From: Porites lobata
Lineage: Eukaryota > Cnidaria > Anthozoa > Scleractinia > Poritidae
Direction: 5' to 3'
Length of the DNA stretch: 64,000 nt
Assembly: GCA_942486035.1 (NCBI GenBank)
Contig: CALNXK010000034.1
Coordinates: forward strand, 519,001-583,000
Positions 47,118 to 59,894 of this stretch are shown piece after piece; positions within the stretch are counted from its first letter, which is position 1, and the number at the start of each line of letters is the position of its first letter. A program made the position numbers and the translations under genes. The notes under the pieces are model-generated. The model did not search any database. It saw only the letters and a program-made list of their open reading frames with translations, and had not been told where the DNA came from.

Positions 47118-49384
47118 CTAAGTTTCTTGAATTACATCAAGTCTTAAAACACTCGCATGCGCCTTGGGTGTTGCACACTGCGCAGAATTATCACAGTTGT
47201 TTCTTAAATTCACACGTGACTCATGTTGCCAGGTAACGTGAATCAGACCACTGTTATAGGTGTTTGAAACACTGGGTGTATAGTCAAGCGGATCCACTCT
47301 CGTTCGAGGTTTGAAGCTGCAAATCCATCCACGAATTCTCGACACGATATCTTTAAAGGCGGCCGCATATCCTGCTCTGTATCGCCGGCTTACTAATATA
47401 CAGGTGACTGGATGCACAAATGGATCAACGGTTGACAAACCAAACGCGAACAAGTCGAAGTATATACTGCGCCAATTTGCGTGATAAATGAGCATCACTC
47501 GAGCCTGGCGAAAGAAGAGAGATGTTGTCAATCATGTGATGTTTTAGTCTCCCTCTTAGCCGTTTTGTAGATGTCACGCAACGCTCCGTGACATCCAAAA
47601 ACGGCTGCGAGGGAGACTAGTGATGTTAGTGAGCTTAATCAACTCAACGACGACGGCATCGACAACGGCAAAAAAACAATAGGTTTAGATAAGCAAAAAA
47701 TAACTCTGTATGTTTTTCTAATTCTTTTTTTTTTTTTTTAAATCTTGGATACAGTCCGTTAGAATTCAACTCCAGAAAAATTCACCAACATTTGACTGAC
47801 GTGGAATAAGAGCAGTTAGTTTAGAAACAGTGTGAATTCATTTTCTAAGTGTCGTTTTCACTATTGTCGTCGTTGCTTAGCTCCCTTGTAAAAGACAAGG
47901 GAAAGTGTACCACATCTCTCTAGGGCCTACCCACATTTACCCAGACTTCAGTGCGCGCCACGCTGGCTTTTCGCGACAAGAGCGATGACATGTCAGGGAC
48001 AGAGGCACATGGTTGTTGCTTTTAAAAGGCCCCACTTTGCAGTCGTTCTCCTGGACCACACGAGTTAGGAGTGGAGACTTAATTTTGAGAGGGTAACATT
48101 TGACAGTTATAATTTGAACTTATAAACTTGTGGCCCTCTTTTAACACAAAATCAATGAAATTTTAATATCATTCTAATTGTTATGATACAAAGATAAAAA
48201 TGATATGACTTTTTGTTGCGGCAAGTCTAAGTTTGAACTTGGTTTGAGAAGGTCTTTAAGGAAATGCCGGTCATTTTTGGGAGTTCCTTTCCTTGTTTGC
48301 CTGTGCATTAAATAACTCTGGATCCAAACAATAGTTTTAATTTAATATTCAGTAGATCGATATACACCCAATCCGGCTTGACTGAGGCTATGTTAGTGTC
48401 AGGCTATGTCGGATAGCTTTTCATGCCGACACGCCAATCTATCCGGTATAGTATAAACAGAACTGGAACAAGTCGTTCAAACACATCGAACTTTGTGCCG
48501 GAGCGGTTGGCCGAGAGGGCCTGGTGACCTAAATCCCAGTCCTCGCTCCTGGCATAGTGTGATCATAGCCTCCACCCGGATTTTCCCGGCCTGCTTTCAA
48601 TCTTCGTTTTAAAGATTAACTCATATAACGTGTTTTTCCTTACCAAAATTGGAACCCAAGCCAGGCTATAGGATAGAGCCATAATTCCGGTTAGGTTAGA
48701 GAGTATTATTGCCTCGCGATCACCTGCACTCTGTGTAAGAACCCCGGTTCCAACGGACAAATTCATTCTCTTCAAAGCTTTAAGCACTGACACGTTCATT
48801 ACAAGCATAAGTAGAATGGACAGCGAGAAGTTGCAAATGAAGGCATGTACAACGATTACTTCGCCATTGCTCTTGGAGTTAAGCGAGTACAAGCACACTG
48901 CTATGGGATGTTTTGTCAGTTCGACGCTCTTTAACAAGAGAGGCAGGATAGCTAGTGCTGCAGAATGTACAAAAATATACCCAACCGCTATCCTAATTTT
49001 TCGAAGGTTTATAAGTTGTTGGTAGTAAAACGGCACGCACATGGCTATAAATCGTTCGGCAGACATGACGAGTGTTACCATGACCATCATGGTACCGAAG
49101 AACAGCAAACAGAAAGTGGCCAATGAACAGCCGAGATTTTCCGCCGGCCACTCACCAGCCAAGTGGGCAACCACTGTCCAGGTGTAGCCGGTAAGAGCGA
49201 GAAAAATTCCCATGACCGCCTGCAGACCCATAAGGAAGTTATTGTATTGCTTTCGAGAGAATGTTGATTTCTTGTAAATAAGAAGGTAGTAAGCTGCGAC
49301 CAGGTTAACCAGGGCAGTTGCAAGCGTATACAGGATTGTACCCACTCCTAAAAAAAGATTTTGCTTGACTTCGTAGGATGCCAT
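47118..49384 (-). CDS. Rhodopsin-family GPCR, prostanoid-receptor-like
   Basis: Two exons, 49384-48644 and 47504-47118, give 375 residues. The donor is ttg|gtaagg, the acceptor ttctttcgccag, phase 0. TM1 is about residues 11-37, TM2 50-74, TM3 from Cys86 to an ERF motif at 110-112 (in place of DRY), then TM4, TM5 (CNFSLSILLMLVMN) and TM6 (IMALSYSLAWVPIL). Exon 2 supplies TM7 (DLFAFGLSTVDPFVHPV), whose DPFVHP stands for NPxxY/DPxxY, and a basic cytoplasmic tail. The intron at the end of TM6 is the known shared intron site of vertebrate prostanoid receptors, and the DLFAF..LS..DP pattern resembles their TM7. The arginine that binds the prostanoid carboxylate is not apparent (Gly in that region), so the ligand may differ. 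The chosen start is ATG 49384; no N-glycosylation site is evident before TM1. Confidence 0.85.
47545..47619. repeat. 75-bp foldback element near the GPCR splice acceptor
   Basis: Arms tagtctccctc..gccgttt..gatgtcac pair around the loop gcaacgctcc. It lies 41 bp upstream of exon 2 of the receptor on the minus strand. It shares the loop CACGCAACGCTC with 61246-61318. Confidence 0.8.
47631..47884. mobile_element. MITE, gagctta..acgacgacg type
   Basis: The left end gagcttaatcaactcaacga and right end tgtcgtcgttgcttagctcc are imperfect inverted repeats. The interior has cggcaaaaaaacaataggtt, shared with 23261-23400 and near 60075. It lies in the GPCR intron next to the 75-bp foldback. Confidence 0.65.
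48494..48560 (+). repeat. Possible tRNA-like SINE head fragment
   Basis: gccggagcggttggccgaga resembles the 5' part and A box of a tRNA with a long variable arm, but no B box or acceptor stem is seen. Weak; it may be chance. Confidence 0.25.
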
Positions 49385-50049
49385 GAGTCGCAAATCGGCG
49401 ACGTTTGATTAAGAGGGTGAACTGTGTTCTGTTTGTCTATCATAAAAGTGAACTGTTGTCTTTGTAAAGTAGACTGTTGTTCGATGTGAAGTTCTTTGTT
49501 TTAGACGGCTAATCCCTGTAATGAATAAATTGAAATGTTAGTGATTTCACAACTGATAATTATTAAAATGATCAATTCATCAACTAAATCACATCGGTAT
49601 GTGGTACACCGGACTTACAGCCACTTTATGTCGAGGTATTGTCAGGTCACGTGTTACCAAATGGAACGTATTTTATACAGCACTTGTTTCCTGCATGATG
49701 GGCGTTATTTGACGTTTAATGAAAATAAAAGCTTTCAAAGGCTTGGCTCCCACTATGATTTCAGTGAGTTTCATAGACCTACTGCTACCTTGCGTTGTAA
49801 AAATCAGGGCTTAAAAAATAACTTTAAGTGTTTTCATTACCCTTTTGCTTGTCATAAAAGTAACTTTGCTTAAAAAGCTGTTCATTATCCCTGTGCGCAA
49901 AGATATCGAGAGATTATAGTAAACTGAGTGTTCAGCCAAAAAAATGTCTCTTAAAATTTTTAATCCTCCGTACTAAGAGAGGAGTCTCGTAATAATCATC
50001 ATTTCTATTTAAAATCAAAAGTATACACAGTCAATTACAGAGGCTTCAG

Positions 50050-50190
50050 AAAGCTAAGAATCGCAAAAACACAAAACAAATGAGAGCAATCGCAAAATTA
50101 TATCTCGCGAAATACAAAGCTCGGACAAAGCACTGGCGATTCGCAAAATCAGTTTAAAAAAAAACGCAAAAATTAGGCGTCACACGCTAC
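50050..50190. repeat. Repeat fragment with CGCAAAA units
   Basis: aatcgcaaaa/acgcaaaaatt units recur, complementary to the TTTTTGCG repeat at 20580-21035; it ends gcgtcacacgctacg. Likely a reverse-oriented relative. Confidence 0.45.
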
Positions 50191-53100
50191 GTTGCAAAAA
50201 GGGTTGCTTTCGGTTTTTCTTTTTTTGGAAAGCAGCATTTTTTTTACCAGAATAATTTGACTAAACTGCCAAAAAATTTATCCTTCAAAATGGACGCAAG
50301 CTTACATTGCACTTTGTTTTTGGTTTCAATGTCTAATGTCTACTTGCACGTGGCCTCTTCAATATGTCAAAGCCATAATTTATTTGACATATTTTATGAT
50401 CTAAACTGCTTTCAAATACTTCAATGAAAGAAAAGAAATCAGTCTGAAACGAATTAAAGATTTTTGAATAGGTACACACGCAAATATTCGTGACGTGAAC
50501 AACGATTGCCTTTCATTTTTTGACGTCACAGTTTCCGCGTACACCATTACTATCACTAGAGATAATGGACACAAGACATTAATGTATATGGGGCTCTTCT
50601 AATGTAAAAGTAAGTTGTTGTGACGCGATTTATTTAGTTATACTTTGGCCTCAATTCGCAGCTGTAGTCGGAAGTTTGAATAATTTTAACAACAATAAAT
50701 TAGCACCTCTCTTGTACATTACTTCCAATGACGGCAGTAAAATAAATATTCACTTCCTTTAAGATTAAATTTTTAAAGTTTTTGGCTGTCGCTGAATAAT
50801 CTTCTTGCTGAGGGCTTACTCGGACATGTTTGCCGTAAATGATATGAAGCCGTGTTTTTGGAAGTTCAGTTTCCAAATAAGAGCCTCTGTAAGGGTATTT
50901 TCGACGAAATCGAAGTCACGACGATCGTGACGATCTTAGAGGTTAAAGCGAATTAAGATCGAATTGCCGTTTCAATCAACTTTCACACTGAACGTTAGTC
51001 GGAAAATAACAGCAAAGAAACCTGCCAAAAAGTGTGCTGCTCGTTCAGAGTTTTTGTCTTTGCTTGTTTTCTCGTTTCCGTCGTCATTCTAGTTGCGCTG
51101 AGCTCGCTGGTAGCGTTACCACCAAGTTACCGCTTTTTCCACGTAAAACAATGATTCTTGATATGTGACGATTTCAGTCGCCTGAAAAACCGACGCATTG
51201 ATGGAAGATGCACGACGAAATCGACCTCCTCAGGTACCCACACAGAGAATGAAAATGTCTCAGAACTTCTCCTATTTATGTTAGCCCAAGATATAAGAAA
51301 ATAAATCATTTGTATTTCGCGTTTTAGATTGTTGATGACGGATGCATAAACATAACCTTTAGAAGTTTTTCGCCGTAAACGTGTATAAGTATAGGTGTCC
51401 TATGAACAAGGCTTACAGGGTCTTACAAGGCAAAAATTCAACATGTTTCACCATAGTATTTACATACAGTATCGTTAATATTTAGTTCTTACATTGGAGT
51501 AGTCTGATGCTCGTCCTTCTCCACTGCCGATGACTTGAAAGGCAGGTTTAAACCCTGGCTTTAGCGGCCCTTTGATTAAAAGAAATGATTTGCTCCTTTG
51601 TATGACAACGATAGTGCAATTAGATAGTTCTGGATATCAGAGTGCTAGCCAAACTGCGGTCTGTTATTACAAAATTCCTGTTCACAAAGAAACTTTAAAA
51701 ATCTCCTTTAAACCCTTCCTTTCCGCCTTAGGCGTTGTAAGTAAATGGTTCCACTCTGAATTTATCCATCACCATACAATCGATTGAACATATAAGTATA
51801 CTTTGTCACGTGGATGATCCTGGACAGTGCAATTCACCAGGACATTTGTTTTTGTCAAAAAAACTAATCATGGCAAACAATTTTGTAATGAAAACCGGAT
51901 ACGTATTTTATTAACATCAAACTCATTGAACAGATCGGTAATGGGCCAAAGCTGCTCAACTGTTTTACATACTGATTGTCAAGCTGATTCACAAACTGAA
52001 GTAGGTTATTTACATCATTCTTTTAAGTGATGAAAGCAAGACGGTAATATTTGTTCAATTTGTCTTGGTCGTGTTTTCAATTTTGCGATAGTTCTTTTTC
52101 CATTTTATTTTAACCTTCAACGACTATCCATGTCAATAAGACATTTTGCTTAAGTTGGGCCTGAAAATCAATCTTAAGTGGTTTGGCTGAGGTTTTTTAA
52201 AAATGTTGGAGCAAAAGACACGTATGGTGAAAGTAACACTAAAAAAATATAATTTTAAAGCCAAGAAAGAGCCAAAACAAAACAAAGCAGCAACTTCTAT
52301 TTGCAACAATTAGGTAATGTAGTTGACAGGCCTGTTAATTCGCCCTGTTAATTGAAAAATGTTCAATATATATCGGTTTGATTTTGCTAAAAGGTGCCCT
52401 TTCTCTTGAACACGGGCATCTCCCTAGGTGCCAGTAGAGACCCTAGGCCCAGACCTATCCGTGGGTGGGTGGCTGACTTGTTTGGTGCGAAGACCAGCGG
52501 GGCAGGGAGGGGAGATTTTGTCACTTTGATTAGAGTTTCGTGTCAGAAAGCAGTGCAATTCAATTAGTCAGAGAATTTTTCCTGTGAGCTAGCCCAGCCA
52601 AATCAATGCTGTGACTCATAATCATAACACTACTACCAGAGCTTGGGGGAAGTGATTGACTTAAGTCGTAAGCTTCATGGGTGGGTAGGGTGAGTAGTTG
52701 CTCCTTGGACTTGGCTGTCTAGAGACTCAGTACAAGCACCTTGTATGAAATCCACACAGATATATATATCGTGTACATTGTTTTCTTAAAAACAACAGCA
52801 ACAACACTTAGCTCAGTATCTGGAAAAAAATTGTTTGAAGTTGATCCCGAGCGAGAAGAGCTGGCAACAGACTGAGAAGCTATTTTACGGTTTAACGTTC
52901 AATAAAACCTTAAGTGTTTTTCAACTACAGTATTTCCTTCCGATAAATGAAATAAAGGCCTCTTGCCGAGGCCCTAGCCACACGTCATAGTTTAAGATAA
53001 TTGAAATGTGTGATAATTTAATTTTAAAAAACAAAATAGAAGAAAAAACGTCAACGGCGTAGACGACTCTCCAATTCTCTGCCGCCAGTAATTAATTTGC

Positions 53101-53901
53101 TCAACAAAAATTAAAATACACAAAATACATATTCACAACAACATCACATCAGCACATCCGCCTATTTACAGAGAATAAATTTTAGCATTGTTTTAGTATT
53201 TTCAGTGTTGGATACTTGTTTGCGTGAAAATATCATTAATTTTTATGTAAACCTTTTATTGCATCTGCTGTAAACATAACACTGCCTGTGGCTCTCAGAT
53301 TAAAGCTTTGATTTGATGTTTTTAGTAGCCTGCCAATAGGGATATCTGAAAAACTGAAATTCTTCAGTTATGGTATATATTTATACATTTGAGCTGAGAT
53401 TTCTTTTGTCTTTTATGACGTTTGCTCCTTTCTCTGATAGCAGGAGATGAGTGAAAATTTATAAACAACACGACACTTCACCAATCTACAAAGATTTTTT
53501 CATGGTCTGTACTCTAATCGACCATAGCTCTCGCGGAGCGCGAGAAGTCGCTCAGTTATCGTAAAATTTATTTTCGAACGCAGGGCGTCCAACATCATCC
53601 GCTCAGTTATTTGAGTTATAAAGTTCCATCGCAAAATACATTTCCCGGCTTTTCAAAATAAGGCGAATTGCATGAGAAAAAATTCATAAAAGGAGTTTGC
53701 ACCTCGAAACTGCACTAATGGTGTGAAAATGAGGCACTGAAAAAAGCAATCGAATTTCCAACGTGAAAATTTAACAAAGAGTTTTAAATTAAGGTTTTAC
53801 ATCCGAACAGCACATAAAGACGGTTTGATTTGCAATTCAGCTGCTCGTTGTCGAGATGCAAAAATTAACTTGGCATTTGTTTTACGCTTTGTTATTAAAA
53901 A

Positions 53902-53945
53902 GTCAATAATACTGTATGTCGCTGTCAATAATACTGTATGTCGCT
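53902..53945. repeat. 22-bp perfect tandem duplication
   Basis: gtcaataatactgtatgtcg plus ct occurs twice head to tail. Confidence 0.95.
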
Positions 53946-56589
53946 GTATAAACTGTATCAACTGGTAGCTAAAGAAACTGCCCGATTGAGTTGAATTCAT
54001 ACGAATACTAAGTGACTGTAAGAAAAGGAGAAGTCTTTTCTGTGTCTTATTTACCTCTAGAGATGATTTTATTAATACCGTGTGACCATAATTCTTTTTT
54101 CGGGTTATAATTTTCTAAGATGTTGATTGTCACACGGAAAGCCGACTTCGACGCCTCAAAAAACACGAAGCTGATGTTTGCCCCGTACTTTGACTCGAAC
54201 AAACGTATGAATTGGAAATACAATCTCTAAGAATCGTAAAATTTAGATCAATTTATTTCCCGAAAAACACAAGAATTTCCTAATCACAAAAAATAAAGTG
54301 CCACACTGTATCCCGTCTTGATTTGCCGTTATTTAGCGGGGGTTTTTTTTAGCTAACGGATGAAAGCATTTTTGTGTTGTTACTTCTAGGTTGTAATTCC
54401 GCCAGTGTTTCATTTGAATTCCTTAAAGGCAACAATCCAAGTGCGCAAGTTCTTATCATAGCATGGTACCATGGTAACAGCGTTATCTCAACTGCGGAGA
54501 AGACACCCTTAATTTTTGTTTGAAGTGTCGGGTCTTCTCTTGTCCGTGCTGTGAATGATGGCAAGATCTGCTAGTCCTCGTTGCATCAAGGGAAGACTGA
54601 AGTTCCCAAGCGCCTTTGCACGCATTTTTTTTAAAGGTACCTTCCTAGATTTCAATACGAACGGACAGAATGAATAAATAAGCATCGACTAGGTAGGAGT
54701 TTGTTTAAAATATATCACATGTAATAAACACATAAACAAGCTTGGTAACCCTATTTTCAGCGGCAATTCGCAATTCAGTTACCATGCAGCGTTTTTTTGT
54801 TATATTTTGGACTAAGATTACTGAGCCACGAATCAAGCCAAGCACTAAGGCATTCTGGATCTTCGCCGTAATTTGATGTATAACCAGAAAGTTTGATCAT
54901 CCACAAAATTTTGTTTTGATTATGTTACGGCAAGTGATTGCGGCGAATGTTAGAATATCGTAACGCCGGAGTAATCCTCCTGCACCAGCTGGGAAGGTCC
55001 AGAAGGTAAAGTTCCTTTTATTAAAGGGTTGTGTTTTTTTTGTTTGTTGTTGTTGGTTTGGATGATTTCGGGGAGCTTGTTTTGCTATGTGTTAATAAAC
55101 TAAAAATGTCTTCAATTTGCGCCGCGGCAAAAAGTGGAGCCTGAACATGTTAACGATCTCCTTCAGTTGGTTAAAGAGTACAGGAAAATAATATGAGTAA
55201 TTTCAGTTCAAGTGAAAAGATGCAGTAAATAAAAACAATTACGCCTGTTTTCTATGACGAGAAGAGATTTTTTACGTTAATATTACTTGTTGCAGGCGCC
55301 ATTTTGCCAAAGAATATCGGCCTAATGGTGTGCCCTAAAAAACTGTTTTGTTGGTCTCAGAATCCTCAAAGTGAACTCGATAATTTTTTTTTTCTTTTCC
55401 TTTCTCTTCTTTTCTTTCTATCTTGTTTTTCACGTTTTAAAACTTTTCGACAACTTTTACTATAATCGATTTCCCTCTCGTAAACAAGCGATTCCACTTT
55501 TAACGGCCGATGCCATCATTTGCAACAAAGCCTTTAGGTATGCTAGCTATAGTATTTTAAGTCAGCGACCAAAGTTATAAATTTACGTTGAAAGTTCGGG
55601 AAACTTAACAGCGAAGAATAATTTTGTAAACTGAAATGCCTGTCTGAAAGGCCATACATCAGTTGAAGCCCTCTGCTGACATCATCGCGAAATAAAAAGT
55701 GTCCGTAACTGAAGGTGACCGCGCCATGAGAAAAACTTCACACTGGTTTTTACACCGAAGATGACCCCACACTGCACCGGAATGGCTAGGCTTCTAAATT
55801 TTCGTACGGTCAGCGTGGTTCTGTGAGAACGGAACACCTAAACGCACCAATGTTCAACCGGTCGAAAATTCATCCGGTGCCGTGTGGAGGTAGCCTAAAT
55901 GACTGATTGCTTTATTGTCCTTTACAATGTATGTAACAGTTGTAATCATGGCAATAAAAGCCTAGTGCCAGGACTGGCAGTGCGGTGTATACTTGCGAAA
56001 ATCACAGATCACACAAAAAAGTAAAGACAAATCAATCCCCGAAAATACCCTCATCCGCTTGTAGGGAATGGCCGTTTAGTGAACGGGAGAAATACACAGT
56101 TTTAATGCTTAATTAAACGGGGCTTTGCTAAGGCGGCCATGAGTAAAGCCGTTCGTTTACGAGGGTGTTCCGCTTAAAGAGACGTTGTGTTACTGCGCAT
56201 GCGTTCTGCTCATACCATGAAAACAATTGCTTTTTTTGTTTTGTTTGATGATCTCCGTTCCATTTTTTACGTTTCCTGTCCAGCACCTGATAAGCAACTC
56301 CAGTTGCTAATGACTGTCCAGTAAAAGAGTTAAGTTTCTCTGATCCACAACAGTAAACAGTTTAATGACTGTGCTAATCATGTGTGAAATGTCTTAAAGA
56401 CCTTAAAAGGATGTTATTTATAGATGTTCATTGAAACAGAGAGAACTAAAAGGACATAAGACAGCTCGAGTCTGTTGGTTTCAACTGTGTAACGGAGGCT
56501 CGGTGCAGTTCTGAGGGAAAGCGCGGAGGCTAGGTGAGTCTTAAATTGTGATATTAATACAGAAAAAACCCGCAACTAATAACATAGCT

Positions 56590-56790
56590 TAATCTTTGAA
56601 GAACCTGTAAGGCTAAAATTTGCCAGTAAGGCCCCCTCTACACAAGAACCTGTTTAGCCTAAAATTTGAAACAGGGTCTTATTTTTTAAACTATATATTT
56701 AAAAAATCTGTACACTTGGGCAAATAAGATAAGTCAACCGTAGTTCAGAATACTCTTTGGAGACATTTGGTGCCTTATCACTCCAATGAA
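56590..56790. repeat. Dispersed repeat, copy B
   Basis: Homologous to 24607-24800 in the same orientation: aaggccccct, taaaatttgaaac, tgtacacttgggcaaataag. Confidence 0.65.
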
Positions 56791-57861
56791 ATGTAATGGT
56801 ATGAAGGTTTTATAATTATAAGGAATGAAGTGAATACCACTTAATACTCTTAGTGACTCTGTATTTTTTCTTCAGAAAATAAGAAGCTTAAGAACATACA
56901 TAGCCTACATTTGTGCTAATTACTATCTATGTAAGAAGCTGTTTAGACTAACGTGGGAAAATAAATCTTCTTAGATTTTTTTTTTACCGTCTTATTAGTT
57001 TCTCTTATCTTCTAAGCGCTAAGCAGCACAGAAAGCGTCAACGCTTATCTCCTCATATCAGCTCTAATCCGGCTTTACCCCGTTGCGGACTTAATTCCAG
57101 GTCAACCAATTCCTTTACTTTTCTTCTCTGCATTTGAACGCGATATGTTTTGGTGGGCCTCTACCCTTACTTCTGCAGTAAGGTCAGTAAGATTCCCTTT
57201 TCCCCTGTCGAAATGCGTCCTCGAAAGGGGTCCTTCAGTATCTTCATCGTACCCTCTTTTTGTTTTCTACTCCAGAAGTAACATACGCATGCAGCGAAAA
57301 AAATATTCAGTTGTTTTAATATTGTTCGTCACATTGTCGGCTGGCGAGTCATTCCATCGTCGTAAGTTTTGCTTGAGTCCGTCAACTGAATATATCGTTT
57401 GCACGGTGGCGGTAACTATTGACAACGATTGAGTAGCGTTTGTTCTAAGTTAGTAAAACCAGCTTTCTAAAGTGAGTCGTTCATAGTAGAAGGTAGAAAA
57501 CGTATCTGCATGTCGCAGAGTCCCTTCCGATTTGATGTTTCGTCTGTAAATGGTGTTCAGTAATGTGACTGCTGACATCTCCATTTCTTGTCGCTTATTT
57601 GTGTTCACTCAGTCGCGTGCATTGGTCTCACCAATGTAAGTGAGCTGGCCGTGGCAGCATTTGATCTTGTACATTAGTTACTCACTATATGTCCTCCGGT
57701 CTTTCTTTGTCCTTGCCATCTGTAAGCATTCGTCGTAAAGGGGTTATCGGTTTGTGCCTAAAGTGTATTTACATAATAGTAGAAAAACATTGTTACTATT
57801 TCGCTTAACTCTGGAGACCTTAGGTTTGAGGATGAGCACGACAACGAGGTCGAGATTTGAC

Positions 57862-59805
57862 CACAGGTAACCCAGGCTCTGTGATAGTACCACAGTACGG
57901 TTCCAGTAAAATTACAGTGTTTGTATGGGGTAAAAATATCATCCTAAAATTTCTAGGAAATACTAAATAAAGATCAATGAAACTTACTCTGCAGTTAATT
58001 GTTGTTGTCCTTATTGCTCCAACGAAGTTTCGTGATAATTTGCAGTAATTTGTTCAAATTCACTCTATCTACAATAATAATATACAAGGTAGGAAACACG
58101 AGGTGCCATTTTCGCCGACATAATCTCATTCAACACAACTTTTTCCACGAAATTCGGACTCCAACGGAAAATAAACATGCCAGGATCGTAGAAATAGGAT
58201 AGCAGCAGACATAGAAACCAATGAAGCTTTCCCAGATAGAGAAACGAATCCCACAGACTTTGACAAACTCGAAGAATATAATCCAAACACACCGAGAATA
58301 CGCTCGCCGAAGCAGCCGGGCCAGATCAACGCGCGGCCAAGAAAATGAAGCCTGGGCACTGTACAAAAAAATTCCATCCCGGGGGTCCTGGGGTGACCTT
58401 TCTAGGGACCGATTCATCATTTGCCCAAGGCCACCCTCCCCTGCTGGAAAAATACTTGATAGTTTGCAATTGTTCTTCCTAGCCAATCACTATTTGCCAG
58501 AGCAAACCCCGCACACGCGCCTGAATTTAAATGGCTAAAAAAAAAGTAATATAATCAGGAGAGGCTGCGGAGTTACAAGGCGTCCCATTTCTTTTACTAA
58601 GGAATGCAAATAACATTAATGAAACTAATGAAATAACAACGCGAAATGCTTACAAGGCGGGCTAAAAACAAGGTTGAACAAAAGGTAGATGATGACTGAG
58701 ATACTGTTGCTGTGAACTCTCGAGCGAAACTATCGTAAATAAACGGTGAAGCTTACAAACTAATGTCAAAAATTATGCAGAAAATTGCGACAGAATATGA
58801 ATTGCGATAACTGAGACGAATGTGAAAGGCACGTGCACTAGTGAACAAAGAACGTAGCGCGATTAACATATTTAGCGATTAATGCGGCAGTAACACGCCG
58901 ACTTCTTGTCAATACAAGTGAACGCTCTATCGGTTAATATGTGAATCATCGTGATACACCTCTCTTTGAATTTGGTCCTGTTGTACAAATGCCTCGGTAA
59001 GAGCCAAAATTCACTTATATCTTTTGCTCGTTTTAAGTTTTGTAAATCGTCCTTCGTTGTTCTTTCCTTTGCCCTTATAACCTTGCCCTATTGATGTTTG
59101 ATAAACTTTCTGAGGACCAGCGCCAGGCGCTAAATATAGTTCGAGAGGAAAATAATCTCTTTATAACAGGCCGTAGTGATTGGCTAGGAAGAACAATTGC
59201 CTTCTATCAAGTATTTTTCCAGCAGGGGAGGGTGGCCTTGGGCAAATGATGTATCGGTCCCTAGAAAGGTCACCCCAGGACCCCCGGGATGGAATTTTTT
59301 TGTACAGTGCCCAGGCTTCATTTTCTTGGCCGCGCGTTGATCTGGCCCGGCTGCTTCGGCGAGCGTATTCTCGGTGTGTTTGGATTATATTCTTCGAGTT
59401 TGTCAAAGTCTGTGGGATTCGTTTCTCTATCTGGGAAAGCTTCATTGGTTTCCATGTCTGCTGCTATCCTATTTCTACGATCCTGGCATGTTTATTTTCC
59501 GTTGGAGTTCGAATTTCGTGGAAAAAGTTGTGTTGAATGAGATTATGTTGGCGAAAATGGCACCTCGTGTTTCCTACCTTGTATATTATTATTGTAGATA
59601 GAGTGAATTTGAAGAAAATTACTACAAATTATCACGAAACTTCGTTGGAGCAATAAGGACAACAACAATTAACTGTAGAGTAAGTTTCATTGATCTTTAT
59701 TTAGTATTTCCTAGAAATTTTAGGATGATATTTTTACCCCATACAAACACTGTAATTTTACTGGAACGGTACTGTGGTACTATCACAGAGCCTGGGTTAC
59801 CTGTG
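57862..59805. mobile_element. DNA transposon with ~630-bp terminal inverted repeats
   Basis: 57862-58492 and 59174-59805 are near-identical inverted repeats (outer end cacaggtaacccaggctctg). The direct repeat atttgac at 57855-57861 and 59806-59812 (eight bases, gatttgac, if one end base is counted) marks the insertion. The 681-bp interior contains the 5' end of a PIF1-like helicase frame but no transposase. The two arms differ by only a few scattered changes, so the copy or its last conversion is recent. It is a non-autonomous derivative; the superfamily is unknown to me. Confidence 0.9.
59094..59171 (+). pseudogene. Truncated PIF1-like helicase N-terminus
   Basis: ATG 59094 opens a frame whose first residues (FDKLSEDQRQALNIV, then NNLFITG) match the Q-motif and the lead-in to the Walker A loop of PIF1/RRM3-family DNA helicases. 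The frame reaches the ITG before the expected GxGTGKS and then, two bases after the glycine codon, runs into the right terminal repeat, so the ATPase core is absent. This looks like an internal-deletion breakpoint of a larger helicase-bearing element. The family call rests on about 25 residues. Confidence 0.6.
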
Positions 59806-59894
59806 ATTTGACTTGATTTGAAGTTATTTCCCGTTTTCTAAGAAAAAAAAAACACAATGGAAAACTTCGTTTTATTTTTTCACCAGAAAAGTTA

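Larger units (their letters stand above)
49385..57861. other. 8.5 kb of DNA with no recognised gene
   Basis: Apart from the GPCR promoter side and scattered repeats (50050-50190, 53902-53945, 56590-56790), I see no exon of a known family on either strand. Open frames are at most about 110 codons and lack motifs. Confidence 0.5.

Noticed and set aside
58130..58486. 118-codon minus-strand frame, mirrored on the plus strand at 59180-59536
   Set aside because: The two frames are the same DNA in the two arms of the long-TIR transposon. The peptide has no family motif and simply reflects repeat symmetry.
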